A DNA stretch of 64,000 nucleotides from Pseudomonas sp. UBA5706 (GTDB taxonomy: Bacteria > Pseudomonadota > Gammaproteobacteria > Pseudomonadales > Pseudomonadaceae), in the NCBI RefSeq assembly GCF_002419965.1, contig NZ_DIHC01000009.1, positions 1 to 64,000 of the forward strand. Direction: 5' to 3'. The notes beneath the pieces are model-generated. The model was not told the DNA's origin. It saw only the letters and a program-made list of their open reading frames with translations, and did not search any database. A program made the position numbers and the translations under genes. Each line of letters opens with the position of its first letter. Position 1 is the first letter of the stretch. Positions 32,700-42,504 of this stretch are shown one piece after another.

Positions 32700-33354
32700 G
32701 CCAAAGGCTTTTTTCGTCCGGCTCTGCGTGTTAAGCGCCCAACTCGCCCATACCCATCAGCTGTCGACCTTGACCCGTGTCTGCGCTTTGCAGTACTCAA
32801 TCTGGCGCTTTGCCTTGTATAGCACGCTGCGTTTATTCCACTTGGAATAGCTGCTGCGGCGCGCCGCGATTTCCCAGATCACCTCACGATTTCATGCTCT
32901 TCCCGCTTCTCGACACCGGTGTATCCAGCGTCCGCATACACCGCATTTTCTTCGCCGTGTAACAGCTCGGCAACCTGTGTGACATCGGCCACATCGGCGG
33001 TTGTGCCGTGGACATGGTGAACCAGGCCGGAATCGACATCAGCGCCAATGTGCGCCTTCATACCGAAAAGATACTGGTTGCCTTTCTTGGTCTGATGCAA
33101 TGCGGGATCGCGCTTGCCTTCTTCGTTCTTGGTCGAGCTGGGGGCATGAATATGGTGGCGTCGACGATAGTGCCCTGACGCCGCGACAGGCCTTTTTCTT
33201 GCAGATAACCATTGATGACCGCAAGGATTGCAGGTGCGAGCTGATGCTTTTCCAGCAACATGCCTGTGACTGCTGCGAGACGGTCGCCAGAGCCTGGCAA
33301 AAAGACGTTGCAAACGGTTGTTAGGCTAAATAATCCCCCCTTCAGACATAACAT
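32700..33354 (-). pseudogene. IS5-family transposase remnant
   Basis: Minus-strand text in two or more frames matches IS5-group transposases: LLEKHQLAPAILAVINGYL, then KGLSRRQGTIVDATI, APSSTKNEEGKRDP, TKKGNQYLFGMKAHIGAD, GEENAVYADAGYTGVEKR and, in another frame past a stop, KAKRQIEYCKAQTRVKV. The N-terminus and the final RQFGYVKTRFRGL-type block are missing, and frameshifts break the DDE domain. I found no intact terminal inverted repeats. It is dead. Confidence 0.8.
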
Positions 33355-33459
33355 TTTCCTAAAGATTATTTACTCGGGTTTCATTTGATCCTGGGGCGCT
33401 GGATTCTTACAGTGCCCCCACCTAATCGAACTTGCACACGCAAGAAGGTTTATTTTCAG

Positions 33460-33684
33460 ATGTTCAAATCCATCGGTATTGCCAGCGCTCTTGTTCTCGC
33501 CTCCCTATTGACGACACCGTTTGCGATGGCAGAAGAGTCGCCCGCGTTCGTGGCTCGCAATCAAGCCCTGCAGGCGAACTTCGTACAGCATGAGCAAGCC
33601 ATCGCCGCCAAGGCCAGGGAGCAGGAAAAGACCCAGCAAGCCTCGACCTATAGCCCTCAAATGGAGAACGCCAAGCACACCTGA
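33460..33684 (+). CDS. Small exported hypothetical protein
   Basis: The 74-residue product has a signal peptide (MFKSIGIASALVLASLL and a cleavage site after AMA). The short, charged, Q-rich mature part has no cysteines. I recognise no domain. The ATG at 33460 is the only one compatible with the signal peptide; AAGAAGG lies a little far upstream. A strong terminator follows about 100 bases downstream, so it forms its own transcript. Confidence 0.6.
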   Translation: MFKSIGIASALVLASLLTTPFAMAEESPAFVARNQALQANFVQHEQAIAAKAREQEKTQQASTYSPQMENAKHT

Positions 33685-33785
33685 TCTGTGAGTCGCTTTA
33701 ATTCTGTCGTTTCTTTGTTGTGTTTCCGTTGTTGTAACTCTCCGCGTCGTTGCTCCCGACGTGGGGCCCCAAAGCTCCAAACTTC

Positions 33786-33812
33786 AGCCGCTTTCCCTAG
33801 CGGCTTTTTTTT
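33786..33812 (+). terminator. Rho-independent terminator
   Basis: AGCCGCT (33786-33792) pairs with AGCGGCT (33799-33805) across a six-base loop and is followed by eight T residues. It ends the small exported-protein gene. The remaining stretch to 34052 holds no gene that I recognise. Confidence 0.85.
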
Positions 33813-34052
33813 GCCTGAAAAGAACAAACGCATTAATAACCAGAACCTCTTTAATACGAGAGCAAAACAATACCGGCCTGCCACAGCACGTTTTACAGCG
33901 CGGTACGAATTTGAAAGCGCAAGCCGCCGCTATCCGGCCGGGCAGCTACAAAGGCGCGTTGAGTCTGAATAGGAGGCAGGTGCTATCTACACATCACATC
34001 GCTCAGGCAAAATGCCAACCTTCTGTAGGAATCAGCATTTGAAGAGGTAGGA

Positions 34053-34697
34053 ATGCGCTTGTTCAGTTTGAAAACCGCTGTGATGTGCTCAGCACTGCTG
34101 GTCTGCCTCGGTACAAGCGCTGCGCACGCCGCTGCTGAAACCAAGCACCCTGCCAAATCAACCAAAACCGCCCACGCTGCCAAATCTTCCCGGCATTCCA
34201 AACCGGCGCCTGCCAAAGTGATCGGTCAGAAAGTCTCTATGCTCGGCGGCACATTCGTTTTCACGCTGCCCAAGGACTATGTCAAAGGGCCAATGGAAGA
34301 GATCGACGAAAAAGCAAAAGCCGCAGGCGTTACGGGCTCGCTGTACATGAATAAAGCCGCCAAGCGCGTGGTGATCATCACTGAAACCCCGCTGCCCGAC
34401 GGCAAGACAGTTCCGGCCAATGACACCGAGACGCTGGATAACATCGTCGCCGAGACCCTCGTTCAACAGCAGTCCAGCTATAAGGACTTCAAGAAACTCG
34501 GCGAGAAAAAGATCGTCAGAAAAGGCCTCGGAATACGTCAGCTGGATGTGTCCGGTAGCGTCGACGGCGGCAAGGTACTGAGCACCACCGTCACCGCCGC
34601 CTCCGGCGCTCGCCTGGCAATGATCAACGTGATCTCCCTGGACAAGGATGCCAAAGTGCACGCTGCGGTGGTAAAGGGAGTGACAGGGAGCAAGTAA
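34053..34697 (+). CDS. Exported hypothetical protein
   Basis: The 214-residue protein has a signal peptide (MRLFSLKTAVMCSALLVCLG and an AHA-A site). A Lys/Ala/Ser-rich linker follows (residues ~30-55), then a globular domain of about 155 residues without cysteines (MLGGTFVFTLPKDYV at its start). I do not recognise the domain. Its alternating strand/helix look recalls DcrB-like periplasmic proteins, but I would not assign it. GAGGTAGGA precedes the ATG. It stands alone and converges on a LysE-family gene. Confidence 0.65.
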   Translation: MRLFSLKTAVMCSALLVCLGTSAAHAAAETKHPAKSTKTAHAAKSSRHSKPAPAKVIGQKVSMLGGTFVFTLPKDYVKGPMEEIDEKAKAAGVTGSLYMNKAAKRVVIITETPLPDGKTVPANDTETLDNIVAETLVQQQSSYKDFKKLGEKKIVRKGLGIRQLDVSGSVDGGKVLSTTVTAASGARLAMINVISLDKDAKVHAAVVKGVTGSK

Positions 34698-34698
34698 G

Positions 34699-34747
34699 GA
34701 ACGCGGCCTTTCTGACAGCGGCTGCCGTCCAAACCGCCGCCGCGTTC
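34699..34747. other. Inverted repeat between convergent genes
   Basis: GAACGCGGC (34699-34707) and GCCGCGTTC (34739-34747) are exact complements separated by 31 bases that can fold further (GGCTGCC and GCCGCC). It lies between the ends of two convergent genes and may act as a bidirectional terminator, although no T run follows. Confidence 0.4.
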
Positions 34748-34762
34748 AAGGCCCCTCGACTT

Positions 34763-35398
34763 TTACCTAGGCCCTTGCACCGCCATTCGCACTGCAAACC
34801 CGAATAACACCGTGCCCATCAACCAGCGCTGAACGTTGGCCCAGGTGGGTTTGGTGGTCAGAAATACAGCGATCGAACCAGCGGCCATCGCCACCATCGC
34901 GTTGACGGTCAGGCTGACGCCGATCTGCACGCTGCCCAGCACCAGTGACTGGCTGAGTACGCCAGTGCCGTTGCCGACGGTGATGAATTGCGGCAGCAAC
35001 GAGAGGTAGAGCACCGCGACTTTGGGGTTGAACAGGTTGGTCAGCAGGCCCATCAGGAACAGCTGCCGGTTGCTGTCCTGGGGCAGGTCCTTGACTTGAA
35101 ACGGCGAGCGGCCGCCGGGTTTGACGGCTTGCCAAGCGAGATACAGCAGGTACAAGGCACCGGCGAGGCGCAAGGTGTCGTAGGCATAGGGCACGGCCAT
35201 GACCAGCCCGGTGATGCCGAATGCGGCGCAAAGCATGTAAAACAGAAATCCGACGCCCACGCCCCCGAGCGAGATCAGCCCGGCCTTGCGGCCCTGTGAG
35301 ATGGATCGCGAAATTACGTAGACCATGTTCGGCCCTGGGGTCAGGACCATGCCCAGCGAGATCACGGCAAAGGCAATAAGGTTCGAAAGCTCTGGCAT
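34763..35398 (-). CDS. LysE/RhtB-family transporter
   Basis: The 211-residue membrane protein shows the family hallmarks: MVLTPGPNMVYVISRSISQG near the N-terminus, GVGFLFYMLCAAFG, and LTNLFNPKVAVLYLSLLPQF in the middle. It is predicted to export an amino acid or derivative. I chose the ATG at 35398, which gives the usual short N-terminus; the ribosome site is weak. It has no regulator beside it. Confidence 0.85.
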   Translation of the reverse strand: MPELSNLIAFAVISLGMVLTPGPNMVYVISRSISQGRKAGLISLGGVGVGFLFYMLCAAFGITGLVMAVPYAYDTLRLAGALYLLYLAWQAVKPGGRSPFQVKDLPQDSNRQLFLMGLLTNLFNPKVAVLYLSLLPQFITVGNGTGVLSQSLVLGSVQIGVSLTVNAMVAMAAGSIAVFLTTKPTWANVQRWLMGTVLFGFAVRMAVQGPR

Positions 35399-35698
35399 TG
35401 GCGGTCTCTGCGAGGATTGACGGAGGTTGCCCACCCATTGGGTGTCGAGTGAGGCGTGGTGCATTTCATCCAGTCGACGCGTCGGCGTCTATATACAGAT
35501 CCAGCAAAAAGGGACCGGGACAGACGCGATGGCCCAGAGTGTTGAGCAATAAAAGGCGCAAACCGAATCGCTGCGAACCTATTCGATCGTCGTGACGCTA
35601 ATCAGCATCATTAAGGAGGGTCATAGTCCAACCACCGTGCAGGTCGGCAACGCCGACCGGCACGGTGATGACCGCAACGGCGATTTGGCGCGGTGCGT

Positions 35699-36418
35699 TC
35701 AAGTCGCCGGAGTTGGCACGCACTGAACCCTTTCAAGCAACTCGACCGGCGACATCTTTTCCAGCAACGTCATCACGTCATCGTCGAGCGTCAGTGGCCC
35801 GTAAAGTTGTTCCTCGCGATCCAGGTGGTCCTGCTGCGCGGCGCGATAGCCGTCTGGATAAATGCTTTTCTCGATCGGCAATAGCCGGTCGTAATGCTCC
35901 AGCAGCCCGCGGAAGACAATACGCCGCTCCACGACGCCGCGGGTGGTGGCGATCAGTTTGATGAACAGGTTTGCATCGCTCTGGCGGATTGCCTCGTAGG
36001 CGGCATAGCGTTCAACCAGCGTGTAGCGACCCGATTCGTCGAATACCACACAGCACAACGCTTCGCGTCGGCGGCCCATGAACGGATTGACGACGGCGCC
36101 CCGACGATTGCTCTGCGCCAGGGCGAATGCCACCGCCTGCTCGACTTCCAGAAGACGGTGCGGCGGTTGGGCTTCTCCGAGCTTATCGAGCACCGGTGCC
36201 TGTCGGCCCAATTGCTCGATTTCATCGCCGACCATGGCGAACATGCCGCGCGGACCGAACCACTGCTTGTGCAAGGTATACAGGTGCTCTTTGCTAAGAG
36301 CGGCCTGCTCACGGATCAGCTCGTGAAAGCGGTGCATGTCCGGGTGTACGCCGTGATCGACGTGCGTCTGTAGGCCTGTTGGTACAAAGCCTTGGTCGCC
36401 TGAGTTGTATCCAGTCAT
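35699..36418 (-). CDS. Unknown cytoplasmic protein
   Basis: The 239-residue protein has no signal peptide and no membrane helix, and I do not recognise it. It is rich in His, Arg and Glu (YRAAQQDHLDREEQLYG) and ends ELLERVQCVPTPAT. The ATG at 36418 has AAGGA nine bases in front; the longer open frame upstream is AT-rich and non-coding in look. It has no close neighbours in the same direction. Confidence 0.55.
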   Translation of the reverse strand: MTGYNSGDQGFVPTGLQTHVDHGVHPDMHRFHELIREQAALSKEHLYTLHKQWFGPRGMFAMVGDEIEQLGRQAPVLDKLGEAQPPHRLLEVEQAVAFALAQSNRRGAVVNPFMGRRREALCCVVFDESGRYTLVERYAAYEAIRQSDANLFIKLIATTRGVVERRIVFRGLLEHYDRLLPIEKSIYPDGYRAAQQDHLDREEQLYGPLTLDDDVMTLLEKMSPVELLERVQCVPTPAT

Positions 36419-36593
36419 TGAGTAGTTCCTTCTTTTTTTGTTGAATGTTGCCCAGCTAATAACCTTGTGGAAGTTATTTTTATTATTCGCCACTTTTCCT
36501 GCACCCACGTGGGTACGCTCGGAAAGAGATTTCCCGGTGCCGCCTTAAATCGAAGTCATAAAGATAAATGGACCGCTATTATGCGCATATGAG

Positions 36594-36860
36594 TCAGCGA
36601 TACAACCCGTCATAGGCAGGCAGTAATTGCGAATTTGTCTTGCGCCGCGGTGCAACATGCAAGGCTATGAGTTGCGCCCCATTGTTCACTGGGTTCTTGT
36701 CCAGAAGTGCTGAAGCACTGTTGCAGGCCGTGTAAACGCTGATGCCCAGGTGCTGCGAGATGTCCTTGCTGGTGGCGTGCAAAAGCACCAGCCGCAGCAT
36801 TTCGCACTCCTGCGGCACCCTGCGGCTCGCGCTTTTACACTTGTGATCTATTACCTGCAT
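36594..36860 (-). pseudogene. Degenerate LuxR-type helix-turn-helix
   Basis: The 88-codon frame carries RRVPQECEMLRLVLLHATSK, then DISQHLGISVYTA, which is the first part of a LuxR/GerE HTH. The recognition-helix region that normally reads TVxxHxxxxxxKL is changed to TACNSASALLDKNP, and no receiver or ligand domain precedes it. I treat it as a remnant of a LuxR-family regulator. Confidence 0.5.
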
Positions 36861-37382
36861 TGCCTGTGATGACCTCTCTTGACGGCCTGCCCTGTCAATA
36901 AACTATCCATCGGCAAAGATCGGGTTTTATTGAGCATAATTTTCAGTTTTCCACACTTAAACAGCGCGCCTAATATTAAGGTTAATATTACTGTCAACGA
37001 CGGTGATTATTCCTACAAGCTTTAGAGAAAATTCCCTGATTAAGTCTTACAGACACCTAGACCGAATATAAAAGCGGCATACGCACATAGCGCACTTTCG
37101 GCAATGAATCGAACGGGTATTGGTAGAGGCGGCGACAATAGACGCAGCACTTCGCAAATACAATCAGTGGTTACAATTGAATGAATTGCGCACAGTCAGC
37201 GCGCTGCGCCTGCGGCATGCAAAGACAACTGCGACCTGCACTGAGCGCGTGTAGGTCGCTGACATTAGGGAAGGAAATGACTGACCAGAGATCAGGAAGG
37301 CGTCCGATTCAATCGGTGTGCTTTCAATCGACCGGGCGAGCAGTGGTCGGTGCAAGGGCGCCGTCCAGCGACGCCCTCCGGG
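36861..37382. other. AT-rich intergenic region with a 9-bp inverted repeat
   Basis: No gene is visible. TAATATTAA (36971-36979) and TTAATATTA (36982-36990) form a perfect inverted repeat with a GG spacer. The composition is much richer in A and T than the flanking genes, which fits horizontally acquired or regulatory DNA. Confidence 0.45.
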
Positions 37383-38702
37383 TCAACCGCTGCAACGTGC
37401 AGGCAGCACGTCGTCGACCTGCATACCCTTGCACATGCCGAAGAACACCGCGGTCAACAGGCCCACGGCGCCCATGATGATGCAGTACCCGACGCACACC
37501 CACGGACTCCACGGCATCAGGGCGATCAGCGCCAGCGGCGTGGTGCTCGCCCACAGCGCGTAACTGATGTTGTAGGTCAGGGAAATACCCGATACGCGAA
37601 TGCTCGCCGGGAACAGTCCGACCATCACCGAGGGCACCACGCCAACGATGCCACACGCCAGCCCGGCCACCGCGTAGGCCAGGCCGACCGGCAGCCACTG
37701 GATGACCAGACTGGCGTACAACAGGCCCACGCCCAACGGCATCAGCAGGCTATAAAGGACGACCGCGCGCCAGGCGCCGATGCGGTCGACCAGCATCCCG
37801 GCCACTACGCAGCCCAGGTTCAGGAAAACGATGCCAATGCTGCTCAGGGCGAAGGTATCGCTGGGGCTCATGCCGAACCGCTGTTGCATCACGGTCGGGG
37901 TGATCACCACCAGGGTCACGACTGCAGAGGTCAGCACGCAGGTCAGCAACGCAGCAGGCAGCAACGACTGGCGATGTTCACGCACGACCGCGCGCAGTGG
38001 CAGTTCGGCCCTGCCTTCGCGCTGGGCGTGGAGTGCCATGAATACTGGCGTCTCCCTCAGCCAGCGCCGCAGCCAGACACCGATCACGCCGAACACCCCG
38101 CCCAGTAGAAACGGAATGCGCCAGGCGAAATCGAGGATCTCGGCATGACTGAACACCTTGGCCAGCCACGTCGCGGTCAGGGCGCCGATCAGATAGCCAA
38201 AGGTCAGCCCTGCCTGCAAGACCCCAAGCGCATAACCGCGATGCCCCTTGGGCGCATGTTCGGCGACGAACACCCAGGCGCTCGGCACCTCACCGCCCAC
38301 TGCGGCCCCTTGCAGGATGCGCAGAGCCAGCAGAATCAAAGGCGCCCAGTAGCCGATGTCAGCGTAGGTTGGCATCACCCCGATCAGCAAGCAGGGCAAG
38401 GCCATCATCAGGATGCTCAAACTGAACACCCGTTTACGACCCAATTTGTCGGCAAAGTGCGCCATGAAGATGCCGCCCAGCGGCCTTGCAAGATAGCCGG
38501 TAACGAAGATCCCGAAGCTCTGCAGCAGGCGCAGCCATTCGGGCATCTGCGGCGGAAAGAACAATTGGCTGAGGGTCAGCGCGAAGAACACGAAGATGAT
38601 GAAATCGTAGATTTCCAGCGCTCCGCCCAGTGCCGCCAGGCCGAGGGTTTTGTAGTCACCCCGGCCGATCGGTTGTGGACGTGGTCGAAGAATGGCTGTC
38701 AT
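37383..38702 (-). CDS. MHS-type MFS transporter
   Basis: The 439-residue protein is a metabolite:H+ symporter-type MFS carrier: GGALEIYDFIIFVFFA in helix 1, FMAHFADKLGRKRVF in loop 2-3 and GGEVPSAWVFVAEHAP in the middle. Relatives carry dicarboxylates, citrate, betaines or shikimate; the cargo here is not readable. The ATG at 38702 follows GGGG at six bases. An AraC regulator gene lies 110 bp upstream in the same direction and is its likely controller. Confidence 0.82.
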   Translation of the reverse strand: MTAILRPRPQPIGRGDYKTLGLAALGGALEIYDFIIFVFFALTLSQLFFPPQMPEWLRLLQSFGIFVTGYLARPLGGIFMAHFADKLGRKRVFSLSILMMALPCLLIGVMPTYADIGYWAPLILLALRILQGAAVGGEVPSAWVFVAEHAPKGHRGYALGVLQAGLTFGYLIGALTATWLAKVFSHAEILDFAWRIPFLLGGVFGVIGVWLRRWLRETPVFMALHAQREGRAELPLRAVVREHRQSLLPAALLTCVLTSAVVTLVVITPTVMQQRFGMSPSDTFALSSIGIVFLNLGCVVAGMLVDRIGAWRAVVLYSLLMPLGVGLLYASLVIQWLPVGLAYAVAGLACGIVGVVPSVMVGLFPASIRVSGISLTYNISYALWASTTPLALIALMPWSPWVCVGYCIIMGAVGLLTAVFFGMCKGMQVDDVLPARCSG

Positions 38703-38811
38703 GGAAGACCCCATTTGGCAGTTAAAACGGCAGTTAGGTGCGACAAAGGCGCGCAGGATAACAAAGCTGGCGCATTCAGGGCGGCTGGCTGACAACCGGA
38801 CTTGCGTCACA

Positions 38812-39582
38812 TTACAAGGCATACGCGCCGGGTGTTACGCCGAATTGCGCGCTGAAGGCACTGATAAAGGTGCTGACGCTGTCATAGCCCAGGCGCTGGG
38901 CCACGCGACTGACGTTGTCACCCTGGGCCAGCAGCTCCAGCGCGCGTTTCATGCGTGCGACGATACGCCACTGCATCAGTGACATGCCGGTTTCGGCGCG
39001 AAAGTGCCGGGTCAGCCCGCGTCGGGACATCCCCACGCGCCGGGCCCAATCGTCCAGGCTGAGTTTGCTGGCGGGGTCGGCGACGATACTCAGCGTCATC
39101 CCCACCAAATGCGGACTGCTGGGCATGGGCAGGAACAATGGCCTGGCGGGGGATATCTTCAATTCGTCGAATAGCACGTCGAGCTGGCGATGTTGCGAGA
39201 CGGTGAGTTCGGCGGCACCGCTGTCCCAGGCACCGATACGCTCCAGCAAGGCGCAGGACAGCGCAGTCATAGCGAATACCGTTGGCGCGGTGGGAAACAA
39301 AGGGCACAGGTCCGGCCGCAAGTGGATCATCATCCCCCGTGCAGCTTCATGCACCCGCACGGCATGGGCCAGACCCGGTGGAATCCAGCCGATATGGCGG
39401 GCGGGAACGACCCAACTGCCGGCATCCAGCTCAGCGGTGATGACGCCGTGCCTGACCGCCCATAATTGGCCCTCGCGGTAACGATGCAACACTTCATCGC
39501 TGCTTGCCTGCAAAGGCTGCGCATTGATCAGCAACGGGCGTCCATCTTCGATTCGGCGTTGCAAAGGGTACTGTGCTGGCAT
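38812..39582 (-). CDS. AraC-family transcriptional regulator
   Basis: The 256-residue protein has an N-terminal cupin sensor (RHIGWIPPGLAHAVRVHE) and a C-terminal AraC domain with two HTH units: LSLDDWARRVGMSRRGLTR, then VSRVAQRLGYDSVSTFISAF. It lies directly upstream of the MHS-type transporter gene in the same direction, so it probably controls that gene. The ATG at 39582 has AGGGG at nine bases; the open frame further upstream lacks a ribosome site. Confidence 0.82.
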   Translation of the reverse strand: MPAQYPLQRRIEDGRPLLINAQPLQASSDEVLHRYREGQLWAVRHGVITAELDAGSWVVPARHIGWIPPGLAHAVRVHEAARGMMIHLRPDLCPLFPTAPTVFAMTALSCALLERIGAWDSGAAELTVSQHRQLDVLFDELKISPARPLFLPMPSSPHLVGMTLSIVADPASKLSLDDWARRVGMSRRGLTRHFRAETGMSLMQWRIVARMKRALELLAQGDNVSRVAQRLGYDSVSTFISAFSAQFGVTPGAYAL

Positions 39583-40174
39583 GGCCCGATTCCCCTGTTG
39601 AGTGGCTTGCTGACCGTAGCAAGCCCGCGGGACACACCGCCAGCTCAAACGCTTCCGACGTTTTGAAGCAGCGCGGTGAGCCAAGCTGACTATTATTGCC
39701 ACCAGGGGGCCGGGCCGGGAATGACGTGGATCACCCGCCTTTATTTGGTGCGATATCCAGCCACGTAGAAAAAATCAGTGGGTAGAATTTCGGGAAAGCG
39801 ACATTCATGGATATTTTCTTCCTTGCCTACCCTGTTTTCGCACCATTACGCACCACAAACAACTGCTATGCCCCACCAAGCAGCATAAACATACTGTTCT
39901 AAATTCCTTCGGCCATAGCGCCTAACAATAATCTGTCTATGGAAACGTACCTTCCGGCGCCCTTCCCCGCGCCGACAAACGGTCCTGTCAGCCCCTGCAA
40001 AATGCGCTGTACCCCACAACCGCCGTCATCTGCATCCCGCAGACTAGGCCGCACTCCGTGGCCGCACACCTGACCAAACCTTCTTTACGGCATCACTTCC
40101 ATCGGCCAACTTCGCCAGTGGCGCAGTCCTTGCCTTGCTGATGGCTCTTTGATGTCTGGCCTGAAGGTAAATGA
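39583..40174. other. Intergenic region, no gene recognised
   Basis: Almost 600 bases lie between the divergent AraC and chemoreceptor genes. They contain no plausible coding frame. It must contain both promoters; I could not define them with confidence. Confidence 0.4.
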
Positions 40175-42343
40175 ATGACCCTGCGCAGTGAGTCGATGCA
40201 GCTCTCCCCCGCTGAAAAGCGCTGGCTGCCGTGGTTTGGCAAGACCGGAAAATTCGCGATGGGCCGTTCCTGTCGTCTCAACCGGGCCTTTTACCCGGTG
40301 ATCGAAAGAACCTTCGAGTCCATTGCCGATACACGTGTACGCCTGCTGCAGCACTGGGCGCAGGAATATTGGGATCATCTGGCTGAACTGGCCAGCAGCC
40401 TGGAGAAGGACCTGGAGCACATTGACCCTCGCCAGCTTCAAGAGAAACGTCGACAAGCTGCAGATTTCACTGAATTGTTCATCGTCGATCTACAAGGCGT
40501 GGTGCGCGCGTCGACCTGCGCCGAGCACTGCAATCAGCAAGACCTCAATCCCGGCGCGCTCGCTGAAGGGCTGAAACAACGCTTTCTTCACGGCCCTTAC
40601 AGCGATCCGTTGACGTTGAAGATCGGCCCGTCGACATCACGCTTTCACGATGAAGTCACGTTGATGTTCTATCAGCCGCTGATTGCCGAGGGTCGCGTGG
40701 CTGGCTGCCTGTGCGGTCGTGTGCCCAACGATGTGCTCGGGGATCTGATTCAACGTGAAGCAGGCCATGTGTATCCTGAATCGGGCGACAACTACCTGTT
40801 CATGGTTCGCTCGACGTTCGATGCGACGCTGCTGCCGGGCGTCGCCCTCTCGCGCTCGCGGTTCGAAGACAATGCCTTCACCCATGGCGAAAACCTCAAG
40901 TCCGGCGTGAACACAGCGTGGGGCGCGGTACGCGTTCGTCGCCATACCGAGCTGGAACTTCGCTTCATCGACCCGGCAACCCAGGCGCTGCACCCCGGCG
41001 TGCGTGAAACCATTCGCAACGGCTCCAACCTGTTCGTCACCTATCCAGGGTACTCGGACTACCGGCATATACCGGTCGTCGGCAAGGGCGTGACGTTTCA
41101 ACTGCCCGGCTCGCCCGATCGCTGGGGCATGATGTGCGAGGCAGACCTTGAAGAGGTTTATCGCCGTCGTTCGCTGAATTACGGCCTGATGAAGCCCTAC
41201 CTGGGGACCATGGGCGGTCTGTACGCCTGCAATTACGTGATTCAGCATTACAGCGGCCTCGGCCAGGCGGCCATCGACACGATTGAGTTGCTGAGCATGG
41301 CCGCCACCGCCTGGTTGTTTTCGACGCTGGGCCCGGCGCGTCTGGCCGAACGCATGAGCGGCATGACCGAAGTCATTCGTACCATTGCCGAGGGTGAAGG
41401 CAACCTGCGCCAGCGTCTGGACACTCGCGCCATGGTCAACGACGAGACCGGCGATCTGGGCCGCTGGATCAACAGCTTCATCGACAACTTGGACGCGGTC
41501 GTGGGCCAGGTGATCCACGCTTCGAGAACCATGGGCAAGACCAACGAGCTGATGCTCGGCAGCAGTCACGAAGCGGGCATGACGTCGGCGCAAGTCACCG
41601 AGGCAGTCAACCGCATGATGGTGATCGTCGAAGGTCAACTGGGAGAAATCCAACAGGCTTCCTGCACCGCCGAACAGATGAAGCGGGCCCTGGATGACGT
41701 GGTTTCCCGGGCTCGCGAGCAGTTCGAGAATGCCCGCATCGGGACTCAGTCGATTCGGGACGTCGTGGAACGATCGGCCTCCAGCGTGCAGTCACTGGAT
41801 GCGAAAATGGCGCAGATCAGCACCATTGTCGGCCTGATCACCAACATTACCAATCAGACCAACCTGTTGGCGCTCAACGCGGCGATAGAGGCCGCGCGCG
41901 CCGGGGAACATGGTCGCGGTTTTGCCGTGGTCGCCGACGAAGTGCGGTCGCTGGCCGTGCGCACCGCCCGCGCCGCCGAAGACATCCGGCAGATGGTGGA
42001 GGGGCTGCAGGGCGAAACGCAGCAAGCGGTGGCCTTCATGGAAAACGGCGTGCAGGACGTCGACAATCATCTGCGCACCAGCGTCGATACCGCTTCGCAA
42101 AACGCCCAGCTGCATCGGGAAGTCGAGAGCATGATCGGCATCATCGACAAGCTGAGCGAGCGCAGCAGAGATTACGGACGAACCATCGAGCGGGTAGACG
42201 TGGCCTCGGTAGAAATGCAACAGACCGTCGGTGTGTTGCAGAGCAGCGCCGAGAATGTACGGCTCAACGCCAACAAACTGCAAAAACTGGTGGGGCAGTT
42301 CCAGGTCAGCGCGAGCGAGCACAAACTCGCGCGAGCGGGCTGA
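40175..42343 (+). CDS. Methyl-accepting chemotaxis protein without clear membrane helices
   Basis: The 722-residue receptor has the invariant signalling hairpin tip near residues 560-600: NLLALNAAIEAARAGEHGRG, then FAVVADEVRSLA. Upstream is a Cache-like sensor region (FTELFIVDLQGVVRAS, ~residues 100-330). The usual N-terminal membrane helix is missing: the first 60 residues are charged. Only one moderately hydrophobic stretch exists (TIELLSMAATAWLFSTL, ~370-386). It may be a soluble or peripherally bound receptor. AAGG lies six bases before the ATG. It probably signals to CheA/CheW encoded elsewhere; the ligand is unknown. Confidence 0.85.
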   Translation: MTLRSESMQLSPAEKRWLPWFGKTGKFAMGRSCRLNRAFYPVIERTFESIADTRVRLLQHWAQEYWDHLAELASSLEKDLEHIDPRQLQEKRRQAADFTELFIVDLQGVVRASTCAEHCNQQDLNPGALAEGLKQRFLHGPYSDPLTLKIGPSTSRFHDEVTLMFYQPLIAEGRVAGCLCGRVPNDVLGDLIQREAGHVYPESGDNYLFMVRSTFDATLLPGVALSRSRFEDNAFTHGENLKSGVNTAWGAVRVRRHTELELRFIDPATQALHPGVRETIRNGSNLFVTYPGYSDYRHIPVVGKGVTFQLPGSPDRWGMMCEADLEEVYRRRSLNYGLMKPYLGTMGGLYACNYVIQHYSGLGQAAIDTIELLSMAATAWLFSTLGPARLAERMSGMTEVIRTIAEGEGNLRQRLDTRAMVNDETGDLGRWINSFIDNLDAVVGQVIHASRTMGKTNELMLGSSHEAGMTSAQVTEAVNRMMVIVEGQLGEIQQASCTAEQMKRALDDVVSRAREQFENARIGTQSIRDVVERSASSVQSLDAKMAQISTIVGLITNITNQTNLLALNAAIEAARAGEHGRGFAVVADEVRSLAVRTARAAEDIRQMVEGLQGETQQAVAFMENGVQDVDNHLRTSVDTASQNAQLHREVESMIGIIDKLSERSRDYGRTIERVDVASVEMQQTVGVLQSSAENVRLNANKLQKLVGQFQVSASEHKLARAG

Positions 42344-42455
42344 GGCTGGAAGGCGAGCCCCTCTGGATACTGAGGAATCTGCGTGGGCTCAACATCCTGT
42401 TGTCTAACCGCACATCTGAGCAATGCGGTTTGTCGGCGGTGGCAATAGCACCCAC

Positions 42456-42480
42456 GTCACCGCCGGCAAGCCGTTCTGCC
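42456..42480. repeat. REP-like element fragment
   Basis: The core CACCGCCGGCAAGCCG recurs in an intergenic position, with variants at 44802-44833 and 52547-52580. The core resembles Pseudomonas REP sequences. Only partial elements are seen. Confidence 0.45.
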
Positions 42481-42504
42481 AAAGAATCGGCCTGTGTGAC
42501 TGCC

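Noticed and set aside
32700..33354. An active insertion sequence
   Set aside because: The transposase is broken by frameshifts and lacks both ends; no terminal inverted repeats or target duplication were found.
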